Shown piece after piece: positions 45,101 to 58,600 of a stretch of DNA of 64,000 bases. Under the pieces are notes generated by a model. That model searched no databases. It worked only from the letters and a program-made list of their open reading frames with translations, and had not been told where the DNA came from. Source of the DNA: Onchocerca volvulus. Its lineage: Eukaryota; Nematoda; Chromadorea; Rhabditida; Onchocercidae. The first letter of the stretch is position 1. The number at the start of each line of letters is the position of its first letter. The stretch spans positions 2,582,646-2,646,645 of the forward strand of contig HG738136.1 in NCBI GenBank assembly GCA_000499405.2, given 5' to 3'. Position numbers and translations under genes: made by a program.

Positions 45101-48100
45101 TTGAGGAATTGAATTTTTTCTTACTTTGAATAAGTATCTCTTTGTGTGATAATATTTCCATCCTTATCCATTACGCGATTCTCATTATAAGCTTGATACA
45201 TCGTATTGATACCCAATGAAAAGCATATCATGATAATAGCAGATAATGATAGAAATATCATAACATCACGAACACATTTTGAAATTGATATCGAAAAAAA
45301 AAATTTTTTTAATATTATAAATAATCAAAAAAAAAGGAAAGAATTTCCAAGGATTTTTTTTCTAAATGATTAATATTCAACAAACAATAATATAAATGAA
45401 ATAAATTAAGATTAAGAGACTGAAATCGTATTTTAGGTCCAAATTGTATCCATCAATCACAAGTCATATAAGAATCAAGCAAACTTGAGTAGAAAATTGA
45501 ATAGGTAATTTTAGTGGTAATTAGTTGATGAAAATTTTTGTCAATTATTATTTTAAAAAAAGTTAGCATAAACTAAAGGCATTGAAATTTTTTAGATAAA
45601 TATAGACAAAAAACATTAAATCGAGATTGTGAATCCAAAAACTGTAATTAATTGTGTTCGAATTTTATCCTTCATTGATTTAATATGCTGAGGAAGTGAA
45701 AATTTTTCAAAAATTAATATGTTTTAAATTTTATTCTAAATAATAAGGAATAAAGTAAATTATGAAGCAAATAATCGTTTAAAAAATTATACAAATACTC
45801 GTGAAATAATCTATAAATATTGAGGAAAAATCCAGGCGTATTATTAACATACAAGTATTATTATTATTATTTTGTTAAAATTACTGGCACAAAAAAGTTT
45901 TTTTCTTTGTTAGATTATTAATGTTATATGATATTTGATTTTTTTTTTTTGAACAATAAAAAGTAAACTTTGAATAAGTTAATTTAGCGTATTTTAAATT
46001 TTTTTTTACAATTCTTACAATCGTTGAGCCAATATTTCGTTCTAGCTGAAAGTAATATAAAATTCTCCACAAAGCCATTACAGAAGCAGCACCAAAATAG
46101 ATATCATAAATTATCGAAAAATCGTAATATACCTGAAATTAAAAATAAAATGTGCAATTTTTAGCAATTCTTTTTTTTTTTCTTTAAACCTGATTCCAAA
46201 TTTTTTAGGAGTAGAAATTACTGACTGATTCTTTTGGATTTAAGGAAACGTATTGAAGTTATTAGTAAATTTTTAGGAATTAATTTTGTTTGAAATGTCA
46301 TTTTTATCAGTTGAATTTACATTTTATCGATGAAAGATAAATATAATTCTACATATTACTGTAAAACTGAAACGAACCCAATGTCTTCGATGCAAATGTG
46401 TTAATCCATCTTGAGCGGTAGTAGCTGCCGTCATAACAAAGCAAAAAAATGATCCCGAAAATAACCATAAAAAAATTAGGTCAAACCTATAAAGGTTGTT
46501 GAATTTTGAACAACTTTGATAAACTTATCAATGAATTAATTAAATTTCAAATTTAAATTTAAAATTATTACATTCTATTGTTTATATTATAAAGATTCAA
46601 AAAAATAAAAAATAAAAATCAAAAAAAAAAAAATAAAAGAAAAACTTAACCATCGCCACCACACATGGTAAAAATTCATGATACCTTTACTGGCAAATTC
46701 GATATAATGTATAACAGCCATGCCATAAATATATAAATATACATAGCCTTCTAATATTAAACGCAAATCTTAAAAAAAAAATTATTGGAATCGATATTTA
46801 ATACGATTAAGTTCACTCGTAAATTAGTCAGTTTTTATTTCAATAAATTAATTTCGTTTATTCCAATGAATCTTTATATTATATACATGCATTCTTATGA
46901 AGAAAAATTATTCTAAAAAATCATTGGACAATCATGAAATAATAACGAAATTTTTCTGTTATAAGTAAAATTTATGCTGTAAAAGCAAATTTACTGTAAA
47001 AGTGACAAAAATTAATCAATTTTTAAACTAACTACTGCTAACAAGCGATCGTTCGGATGCTCGTTCACCTGTTCTACCAAAATAACGAATAAAAATTAGA
47101 ATCGTCAAGAATAATATGTAACTTGCTAACCTGCTCATATACCTAAAAATTTTGTTGAACTTTGGATGGATTTTATTTCATGCAATTTTCAAAAAAATTT
47201 TATTAATAAATTTCAATATTAATGGCTTATTATAAACAAATAAATGAAACATTGCCATTTAATTGATACTCATTGATTAACTTCCCATTTTAATCATTCT
47301 GAGATAAGTTTTGAGAAAACTGGGAAATTCAAAAAGTTTCTCGCTAACTTTCGAAATAATTTCATCTTATAGTTATTGGCAAAGATTTATCATTTTACCG
47401 TGCTAATGGATATTTAAATGTTTTAATCCAAATTCCAGCACTAAATGCATGAAGTAATGCAAAAAATGGATAAAATATGAAATGACGAAGTTTGCGACCG
47501 AAATCTTGACAATCAAAATTTCCGTATCCTGTCCACATTCCATGCCAATGACCTTCCATTGTTGTTTGAACACCCAATGAAGACAGAAACTATAAATTTC
47601 GAATTTTTTTTTTTTTTTTTTTGCAAACATAAAATATGAATGGCATGAATTTTTGATTTTGAAATATTTGAAAGTCTTATATGAATGGCTTTCATTTGAA
47701 GTTATCATACTACTGGAACTGACGGAATAAAAAATATCAATCCATTTATCATTCTTATCATCATCAACCATAACTGTAATCTTATTGTTATTAAAACTAC
47801 CAACATGCAAAGCTGTTAAATATACTTCCGTGCAAATATCAGTATCGATAATTTAATAAACAACATTTTTAATTACACGATTGACTGATTTCAACATAGT
47901 TACGTAGATAAGCTTATAAGTCAGCAAAAGTATACTATAAATTGGATTTCACTAGATGTGCATGTGCAGAAATAAAATTATCAAATGATGATACTGATAA
48001 AAAACTGAGTTCAATTTTTTGATATCATCAACATGATTTGATCATGTACCGGTTTCATATGAGCCTTGAGAGCTAGTTGGATACGTGGAAAAGGTAATTC

Positions 48101-50157
48101 GCAATCAGCTAAAGTTGATCCAACTTTATGTGACAATAGCACGTGAATTTCTTCTGCAGTCCAACATTGCTCAACAATTTTGACCGCAAATGTCATTACA
48201 TTGTTACGTAAATCTTCATAAGCTACCTATAGTTAAAGTATTGAATAACTTTGAAAATTTGGAAGTTAAAGTATCGATTAGTTTTTTTGATTTTTCATAA
48301 AAAGATAGAAATCGAATAGCACAGATGATTGCCATAAAATCGTGATGTCGGAGAAATTCGGATTTTTAAAGAATAAAAATCTTTAGCGGTAAATGAGAAG
48401 ATGCTGAACATCTCAGAAATTCAATCCGCAATTTCAAAATGATCAGCATAATTAGTCGATTATCTTAAATTAAAAATAATTGATTGAATATTCTGATTTT
48501 GCTTACTTTGTATTCTTTTTCCATTTCCATGCATACTTCCAAATCACTAGCAAGATTGAATGCAGCAAGCAAAGGATCGGTGCATGCAAGCCACAAGAAC
48601 GGTTCACTACTAATTGCACGATAAGTGTCCAGCAAAATCACATTCTTTGCAATGCAGCGTGCGCTGCGCGAACATTCTTCGCAACGACCTTGTAGTTTGT
48701 TTTTTTGAAAATATAAGTATTAAATTCAGTTCTTAATTCTTAATTCAAATACAAACATTGTTTTACTCGGATAATTTCCAAATTTTAGACATTGATTTTT
48801 ATTAAAATAACTGAATGAAGAAATATTTTTCTTAATGGAATAATTATTAAAAATACAAAAAGAAGATATTTTCAATTCTCCTTCTCAGCAAAAATTTGCT
48901 TTTGAAGAAAAAGCTGAATAAAAAGTTAAAATTCACAATCAGGTCGATGTGGTAACTGCACGTAATGTTTTCTGAGTAGTAAACATTGAACGATGGAAAA
49001 GTTATTGCAAATGCATGCAAGCATTAGTGGTGTCATATGCGGTGGGAATGATTTCGATTTGCGACATCCTGCAAAAAATTGCATCGAAGATAGGTTGCAC
49101 GTTTGCATGTTTGCATGATCAGAGCAAATTTACTAAACAATATAGTGTTTTTTGTTCAAAATAAGTATATCAAACTGTGAAAATTATCAGCATTTTATCA
49201 GGTTCATGTAAATTATCATTTTTATTCAATCTCATATTTTAGTTTTCGTAATGTACGTATACCATTATATTCTTCACCGGGATACTCCAAGAAAAGTGAT
49301 AGAATAAATTCAACAAGTGGCCGACTTCCTATACAAATTGCAGTCATCAGTGCTTCCTTGGTCGGTTCAGCTGATGATCGATCAATGAGCAATGCAAGTA
49401 ATCGATCTATTTGACCCTAAAGTCTCGAGTACATTTCATAAAATATCGTAATTCCTTGCTTATAATACATTTTGACCATTGAAAGTATAGCAATGATGTT
49501 TTTTATTACTAAGAAGAATTAGTCATTGCAGTATTTTGGAAGATTTATCCACATTTTTGATAACATTCAATTAATTCGAAAATAATTCCAACATTTAAAC
49601 TTAATGAATCAAAAAGTTTTATTGTAAACAATTAGGTTTATTCAGCAGATAAGCTTAACATGAAAGTAATTCAATTTAATCTGCAAGCTAAGAAAAGAAA
49701 GTAAACGGAATATAAGTTTACTTTCTTCTATTACCTTATACTTGGTTTCTCATTTTTTGTCAGTTCGAATTATTTTTTTAATTTCGGATTATTTTCTAAA
49801 TTGTTAATTCGAATCACTTCATTTATTTCTTCTTAACAATTTGAAAAATGAAAAATCAAATTATAATTTTGTTTGCAACAGTTTTTTTTTCAATATAAAT
49901 GAGAGAAAATGTCTCGACTTAGTATGCAAACTTACAGGTGTAAGATTTTGTAAATCCTGAAGGAATCGTTTAATAACCCCAATATTTGCATTAAGTACAG
50001 CGTTACGGAATTTATGAATTGCAGTATCCACTGATTCGGTTGGATTCCATTCCAGTCGTCCATCATAACCAATCTTTGAATCTGATAAATTCGGTATCTG
50101 ATATTTCGCTATTGATTCATGTGTTACATAGTTCGCTGCGCTCATTCGCATAAACAT
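42178..50157 (-). CDS. TRPC-type cation channel
   Basis: Non-selective cation channel of the TRPC subfamily (C. elegans TRP-1/TRP-2 type). Exons, in order: 50157-49936, 49416-49263, 49068-48937, 48688-48507, 48226-48050, 47589-47399, 47142-47033, 46768-46651, 46486-46378, 46132-46019, 45291-45125, 44852-44627, 44344-44189, 43805-43734 and 43075-42971; about 745 residues. Landmarks are ankyrin-like repeats (PPHMTPLMLA), the zinc-type cluster HRPDC-RCEECSRSARC, WHGMWTGYG before the first span, six hydrophobic spans, NLYWSFYG in the pore region, and the TRP box DQEWKFTR followed by IPPPFNLIYN. The 45291 exon lacks a normal AG (TTTTTTTCG precedes it). The last exon is ambiguous: acceptors near 42,240-42,300 allow ends such as SIFSLALPSPF with a stop at 42178, or NNVVHLLSR with a stop at 42203. 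A TATTCTAG about 25 nt before the ATG may be the trans-splice acceptor. Confidence 0.88.
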
Positions 50158-52692
50158 TGTTAAAAAAAGTGCCTGTCTCTAGAATATAATCAAATTTCAA
50201 AAATTTCCGATTGAAATTTATTAGCTAATTTAACTTTATTTAAATCATGATACATCGCTAGGCAATACTTCCTTTCGTGTTTTTTTCATGCAAACTATAT
50301 TTATATGGTAAAAAAAAAAAACAAAAAAAAAGAATTCCAGGACATATTTCACCTTGCAGCATGATTTTCGGATAAATTTACTTGAAAGCGACAAATTTTT
50401 AAAAATGAATTTACAGAAATACCGACCGTTTATCAATAATTCTGACGAATTTAATTTCATTTCTACGTTATAATTATTATTTTATTGTATCAATATTATT
50501 CAAAATATTTTGCTAATGAAGATTTGATGCTAATTTGAATTTCAATATGCGACAGTATATTTAGGTTTTGTATATTTAATCTATTTTACTCATGGTGTGT
50601 ATTATGCAAATAGTAATAACAAAAGCTAATCGTATTTTCGTTAATCAATATAATTTGCATTTGAAAACAAAATGCAAATTACATTTATTGACGAAAGTAT
50701 GTGTATCTCAGAAGTTTTTTAAGTAAAATGCTCTTAATTTTAATTCGAATTTGAATTATAGGAAGAGTTAATTGAGCAATTTACAATTAATTCAATTTTT
50801 TTTTTGAATTTATCAGCTTAATTATTCATATACTTCACATGAAATATAAATTTTTATTAAAAAATTCTTTAAATTATTGTGGCCATTTGATAAGCATATG
50901 CATCAATATTCTTTTATTAGATATTTTGCGTAGAAAGCACCAAGCTGTTGGGGACATTTTTTATATTGTGACAGAAACGAATCTTGATGAGAAAGATTTT
51001 ATTGATTGATGGAGGATTGATTTTTCGTCTGTGCTACAAGATGAAATAAAATCAGACAATATCACGATTGCGGTTGATCGCTTCGTTGCAATAGAGGTGG
51101 ATTGCATGTAGGTGTGTTGGACTGAATGGGAGGGCATTGATTGTCCAGTGAATTGAATGACTGTTGAGTTGATTGATTGAATAATAGCTGAATGACCGCT
51201 AAAAGCTTCTTTTTATAGAGATAATCATGCAATATTTGTTAGTCTTTTGGTACTCGGTGATTTACAATATGCAATACAAAACGTTTGGTAATCAAGAGAA
51301 AGAATAAGAGATAGACAATGTACACAAGCTTTAGCACATCGGAAAAAGAAGGAATAAATTCATGTATCAGATTGAAGAATAAGGTAAGGATAAACAATTC
51401 ATTTGATTGAAAATACTATAAACTAACTAGAGCTAGTCTATATAAATAAAAATGTAAACGTTCGTTTGTTCAAAATCTTAAATCTCTGAAATTTCTTGTA
51501 TATGCGCCTCATATTAATTTAAAATCTAAGATCTTCGAAAGTTCTTACCTATTTGTTTTGAAATTTTGAAACAATATTGCATTCAATTCATACATGTTTT
51601 TATATGCATGTATTGCTGTAGCTCAGTTTAGTAAGTAGTAAAGGAAGGAGAAAGCTCACGTTTCCAATATACTTAATATCACAATGCTTGTGGATATACA
51701 GTATTTTTTGTTGTTCCATTGCCTGTGCAGATAGAGAAATTGTCTGGTTTATCGATTCTAGATCAAGCAACATATAATTGTTCATGTGAGAAGCTATCCG
51801 TCTCCAGATCTAAACCGCATAATTCTAAAAATTGGTCCTAAACTTTGTTTTGCAATCTTTTAAACTGAAATGGCATATCTTTGGAATTACAGAAATGCAA
51901 GAAATAAGGATATATTCACCTCTGAGAGATTCAGTCAAAATTGTTGCTTCTATCACGTTGCTCATTAATTTTTCAGGATGATAGTGAGAAAAGTTGTAGT
52001 AGTACTGTACAACAAATAGATGAAGTCATATATATATTTTTTTTCTCGATACGGGGGATCAAATAATAGGAAGATAATAGATAATAATAACACTTACCAT
52101 TTGATTATTGGAGCAAAAATTTATTTTTAAACACGCCCTAAATTATTTTTCGATTTCCAATATATTATTAGTTTTTCTTTATTTTCAGATGTGAAAAGAA
52201 GCATTAAATAGGGTATGCAAAATAATTTGTAGCTTATATTTCAATATTATTTTAGGGGATTGGAAAAATTTATTTCAAAAATATATAATGAAAAATTTAA
52301 TTATACAAATACAAATACAAATAATTGGTGTATATAAATCAATGAGAACGGAAAACAAAACCCTTGTGGCACTTCAAATGTATGAAAGGAAAAAATGAAA
52401 TCAGTGAACTGATAGAATAATATACAATCATTCATTTATCAAACTGCTAAGAAATCAAAAATTTAGGTCAAAAAAAAATAAAAAAATAAATTGGTATCCC
52501 AAGTCATCGCTGCTTACGGCATATTTAAAAATCAATCAATAAAACCATTCTTAAGTATAAGATGATGAAATTTTCATTTTTATCTTTACTGTACTTGGCA
52601 AGTATTTTGAACATAATCCAGAAACTCCTATCGATTATAAACGTTCGAGTCTGGACTAATATTAATTAACAACTACATCATTGTTCTTACAT
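50158..52692. other. Intergenic region between tandem TRPN and TRPC genes
   Basis: About 2.5 kb holding the 3' end of the TRPN gene and the promoter of the TRPC gene, both on the minus strand. It carries one copy of the dispersed Helitron-like repeat (51437-51620). Open frames at 50245-50460 and 51600-51785 on the minus strand show no recognised protein. The spacing is too large for a typical nematode operon. Confidence 0.5.
51437..51620 (+). mobile_element. Helitron-like dispersed repeat, copy 1
   Basis: It begins TCTATATAAATAAAAATGTA immediately after CTAG (51433-51436) and includes TTGTTTTGAAATTTTGAAAC and ATATTGCATTCAATTCATAC. The same start and internal block recur at 60,030-60,340 and 63,570-63,870. 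A TC start placed directly after CTAG is what Helitron ends look like (TC...CTRR). No Rep/helicase frame is present, so it would be non-autonomous. Confidence 0.5.
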
Positions 52693-55600
52693 TCATGATA
52701 TCATCTCTACATTTACATCTTCCGTATCTACGTTACCATTCATTTGATAATACATATCAACGACACGTTTCCAATCGATTATTGTTTCGATATTCCAATT
52801 ATCACTTTTTCCCAATTCTTCATTCTGACCATGTCGAACTTCTGAAGAACAGAAATTTTAAAAAAAAAAAAAATTTCAAATACTCCAATTGAGGATTTTC
52901 GATGTTTGTCTTCATTCATTCAGAAAAATACAATTTTTGAACAACCTAAAGCTGAATGAACTCAATTCAATACTTATAGTAATCAACCAATCAATAAATG
53001 GTTCGATTAGCTGAAATATCAATGATGAATAGATATTCTGGAAAATTTTGAAGAATTTGATCAATAAGAGAATTAATTGAAATGATTTGACATTGAGTTT
53101 CGTCTGTAACTTGAAGCTACAAATAATTGCAGAATCTAACTAATACAGAGCACAAAATTGAAGATAAAATTTAAAAAAAAAGCTTTTCTTCTTTTCGTAT
53201 ATATTCCTCTGAAAAAATTCAAAAAGAAAAATGATACCTGTAGTATCATCATCAGCTAAAATTGCCGGACTAATACGACCCGTATCACCACTCATCGAAA
53301 ATGCATCAATATCCTCTTCGTGCCTAAGATCTAGCTGAGCTTTTTGTGTACACAATTTTACTGAAATAAAATGAAGAATTAGTTGAAAATTACGCTTAAA
53401 TTAATAGATTTAAATTCAATTAATTGTATGATTTTGAAATTTTAAATTTGAAATTTTTTTTCCTTTCAAAATGAAAAGATTCAAAAATAATGCAATTCAA
53501 ATGCATTTTAAATTTGTTGAAATTTATTGCTTTTTAAAATTTTCATTAATATATTCTTTTGTTTATTGAATATGCATAATCGTTGCAAGAAAAATAGCTC
53601 CAACTTACAGTTATTTCTGTAAGCAACTTTGAGAACAACAATTAACTTCGTTAACATATTAATAGGAGCCGGAGTAGCGGAACGTTTATTCATTTGTCGA
53701 ATTAGAATTGCACGACCAAATTTCCATTCCTTATCCGATTGTGCTTGAATTCGCTGATATGTATCAGACATCATGGCAATCAGTAAGTTTATTAAAACCT
53801 GAAAATTCATCAACTCAAATTTTTATTATTTGAATTTAAATTTACGATCGTTGAAAATTTAGCCTTTAACTAAATTATTCATTTTTCTTTAAACATTAAA
53901 ATTAAATTACAGACTTTCGACAATTACTTACAATTAAAGTAACCAACAGATAGATGCCAAAAATCATTTTTAAAATAATTTTGCCAAAATCGGGAACCAA
54001 ATGAAGTGGTGGCATCGTATCCGGTTCTACTAATCCGAACAGCGAAAAAAATAACATTTCAAGTGTTTGTTGCGGTGATGCAAGACGCATCCATTGTGCA
54101 TCATCCGCATCCGCAGGCTGATATGCTGGCTGAAATTTTCATTCTAATTATTTATACATTTTTTTTTTTTTTAAATATTTGGTATAGTGTCAGAGTGCTA
54201 TGGATGTAAAAAGTAATGCAAGAATATAAAATGTTTAAATATAAATTTATCGATTGATTTTCAAATTTTTATGAGAATTTCTGATAATTTGACACAATAT
54301 TTTGTAATGATTTAATATGGGAATATGGTGTCTGATATATCTAAAAATTATGATGTTCTATCTGTAACAACTTCTGCTCTTTCAAATTTTTTTTTTTTGA
54401 CAGAATATTTCAAAAATTATTCAATAGATTTATTTTAATTACCTGAAATATAGAGGTGATATGTAGAGTGAAACCAGCAATGAACAGTAATAATATAACG
54501 AGAAACCTGAAAGATGAAAAAATAATTCAATAATTAAAATTAAAAATTGAAAGGCAAAATAACATAATTAAATAATTGAGATTAAAAGTACTGCTTTAAT
54601 TAATGGAACATGTTCAGTGCTATGGAAAAGAATAATATTTTAATGCTCTCTTTTATCGCTATTTAATCTAACATTTGTAATTTTTTATTATCTCTTTTAT
54701 TTATAAATATCAAGGAAAATTTTCGATTCGTTTGAAAGAAAAGTAAATGAAATTATGATTTCAAAATAATTAACCCATAATATAATTATACTGCATTATA
54801 AATTTTAATAAGATATCGATTAATGAAATAATTTAAAAAATAGGAATTAAATTGTGAATTATTAAAAGGGCTGTACCTAAGTAAATCATACATAAGATCT
54901 CGTATAATAATAGCCCATGGGCCGAATAAATGATGAACGGTGAGAAAGTCCAAAAATTCAACGAATGAAAATAATAAGACAAGTGCAAATAGTTGATTCT
55001 TAAGATAGAGCATTGTTCGTACAAAATGCATCTTTTCGTCATCGCTCAAATGATGCATGAACAAAACAGGTAATACAAATGCAAGAACATGCACTGCTAT
55101 TGCAATTGCACTAAGTACCAAGATTAGTACCTGAAATTGACAACTTTTTAATTATAACTTGCAAAGAGCTTGAAATATTTCGATTACATTTTTTTGTGAT
55201 GTACAAAATAATTTTTTCGCTATTGTACAGCTTTTATGAATCCAAAAAGTAACACTCAACTAAATCAATCATCTATATAGGATCAATCAGACAAATTAGT
55301 CGCATGACTGATGTCATTTTTGAATTGAATTTTATCTAATTTGCGTCTGATAATATTAAAACAATAAGAAATATTGATTATCAAGATCGTCTTAGTCTTA
55401 ATATTATACATTTATTCATCGGCTATTAAAATGCATTGAATTTATGCCAAACACAAAATGCGTGTATGTGAATTTATGAAAATAATTAATTTAAATAAAT
55501 TTGCATATGTTAGTTACTTTCAGAATTTCACTTTGTTCATAATGCAAGCATTGCATATTAGATTTTAATTTTTTTGCTATTAGGAAGCTTCCTGAAAATA

Positions 55601-58600
55601 GGTTTGGAACAAAACAATTTTAAACGGTAATTGATCAATAATTTGATATAGACGATAATTTAATTTACGAATATGAAAATTTGGTTTAACATATTTAAAA
55701 TCTAACCTTAACAATTGCAAGACCGGAACCACCACCTACATTAGATAGTTCAGAAACTAGATTTCCGGAAAGCCACAAAAGCAATAACCATTCAACTGGA
55801 TTCGGCACAATACTTTGTACTTCGTAAATTTTGTGTGTCAAATTGAGCACCACAATTGTAAGTAAAATTGTAAAGTAGATATGCGACACTGAAATAGTTT
55901 TTTTTTTAATTCGTTAAAAATTCACTAGCCTTGAATTATAGATAAACTTTAACTTGTCTAATATTAAGAAAAACATGAATCTAATTAAAATAGAAAGGAA
56001 AGAGAAGGAATGTTTCATAAAACTAGGGACGATATTAATTTGATGATAATTAAAATTAAATTTAACATACCAGTGTGACAAACGAATTTGATGATTGGAG
56101 CACGTCCAATACGTGTATCAAGTGGTAGTGAGAAATAAAACCAAGCTGGTGGACAAATCAGCACCATTAACGTGAATGCGACCGTTTTACCAAATGACCA
56201 TTCTACTCGTCCGGTCCAGATTTCCGTAAGATAACGTTGTACTGATGCATAGGAAACTACTTCTTTCTGAAAAAAAAAAGAAGAAATTTATATATAACAA
56301 CAAATCCATATATTTCAATTTCAACTTTCCTCATATTAACTTACTTGTTCATTTTCAATCAATACATCTAAAAGCGGTCGTCCACGATTATCTTTTGCTT
56401 TAAGTAACAATGCCGGATTATATTCGCTTGCTGTTATGCCAAGTAATTCAACAGCCATATCTTCCGCAAATTGCGAAACATTTATTAGATCTCTGGCCCG
56501 CTCCTATAACGAAATAATTTCATTTAATTGATTAAATAGGTAGAACGTTAAATATTTCAAATTATCAATTTAGATCTTTACTATTTAAGTCTTAAATGTA
56601 AAATGTAACAATCGGCTTAATCATAGAAGTCTGCAGAATCTATCGGAATATTCAAATGCAGAATTCTCTATCATATATATAACGTAATCCTCAATTTTAA
56701 TCAGACAATCAACAAGATTATTTTTCTAGTAATTTTTCTTTAATATTTTCTTTATCAATGTTACCATTATATTAATATTGTCATCTCTTTTTTTTTTAAA
56801 TATTGAATGATAAATTTTCTTATGACATATTATACTTAACTATAATACTTAATTATCATCATCAATATTATCATGTATCTAATTAAGAACGAGATAGTTA
56901 TCATTGATTCAAATTTTTAATAAAAAAAAAAAAGAAGAAGAAAAAAAGCAATCAAAACGCATATAATCGCAATATGATAGTTTTGCAATTTTTAATAAAA
57001 TTTTGGCAAGACGAATTTAATATCTTTAAAATTCAGTAACCTTTTCTTTTTCGCTCATTTCACGATATAAAGCTGATAACTTGACAGCCGTATCAATTGG
57101 TGCTGGACTTTGCAAGATAAATTCTTTTAATGGTACATTATCATTCGTTTTACCGCATACCATTAGATCAAAAATGAACTATAAGGATTATTTTTTTAAA
57201 ATCAATCTATAAAAAACCAATGTCCTAGAAAGTTTACTGAAAGGTTAAATAAGTATGGTACTATAAGTAAAATTACCTTTCGATCATCCATTAATGCATG
57301 CGTATCATGCTTTTGCTTCAATAGAAAACGTAAACAATCAACATGGTTGTGTGCGGCAGCAAAACACAGTGGTATCTAAATTGCAATATATATTCAGCCA
57401 GTACCATATTTCAAATTTAAAATTGTTCAATTCTTACCTTTCCTTCTTTCGTTTCTGCTTGTGCATCAGCTGAACTTTTCACGAACAATCTGACAACATT
57501 CAGATGTCCTGCTTGAGTTGCATAATGCATTCCTGTCCATCCATTCTCAAACAATTAAATTTTTAAATAATACTTCGAAAATTTATGGACAATTACAAGA
57601 AATACAAGGTTCGGTAGAATTTTGTTACTAATCTATTCGTGAAATGCGAAACATTCAAAACTGAAAACTAGAAAATTATGCAAACTTAAGCTATCTTATT
57701 CAGGTATCTTTTTGGTTTTGACCAAGTGTAAATTCGAATTGGAAATTCAATAAAAACTAAAACTAAGCCTAAAAAATTTAAGCTAATCAAATTTTAGATA
57801 AAAAATTCGACCAAAACTAGTGATCCGGTAAATCTGAAATAAACCTGATCCATAACATTGATATTCGATCCTTGAGCAATAAGTAATGAAACCATTTCAT
57901 AATGTCCATTCATTGCAGCTAAATGTAGTGGTGTTCGTCCACGCCAATCTTTTGTATGTTGTTGTTGAGTTGACCGCGATAAAAGCATGCCGACAACGGC
58001 TATATGACCTTGTTGAGCTGCTAGATGAAGAGGTATCACACTCTGAAAAAGATGGGAAAGAAAACGAAAAACAAAGTTTACTTATGTTAAAACATATTTA
58101 TTATTATTTATTTCCGTTTTATTTTTATTTATTAGAATTTCCTGTATCTAAAAAGTCCTTCTTTTTGGCAAATTTTATTGGCGCATGTGTGATTTGAATA
58201 GGACATTCAAGCACAAAGTTACTGAATGCAAAATTGAAAGTCTGGATTCAACCATCAGTGAAATGTATGGATGGATAGATTGAAATATCAAAAAAAAAAA
58301 AGACAAAAGATTGGAACTGAAGAAACTGACCATAGTAGTTGAAGTTGCATCCACCTGAACACCTTGATTCAATAACATGCGTACTAACGAATCATGTCCG
58401 GATTGTGCTGCCAAATGTAAAGGTGTAAATCCATACTAAAAAAGAAAAAATTTCATTTCAAAAATAGATTTAAAATTTAATATGAAAATTCCAGACGCAT
58501 TATAGCACTAAATTAATAATTTAATACATTACATCAAATTTATATCAAATAAATTAAAAATAAAAGATGGAAAGCTTAAAATTGAATATTAAAAATTGAA

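Noticed and set aside
47403..47810. 135-codon minus-strand open frame in the TRPC gene
   Set aside because: It runs in another frame across the exon 47589-47399 and the preceding intron; the true frame there encodes the TRPC sequence with WHGMWTGYG.
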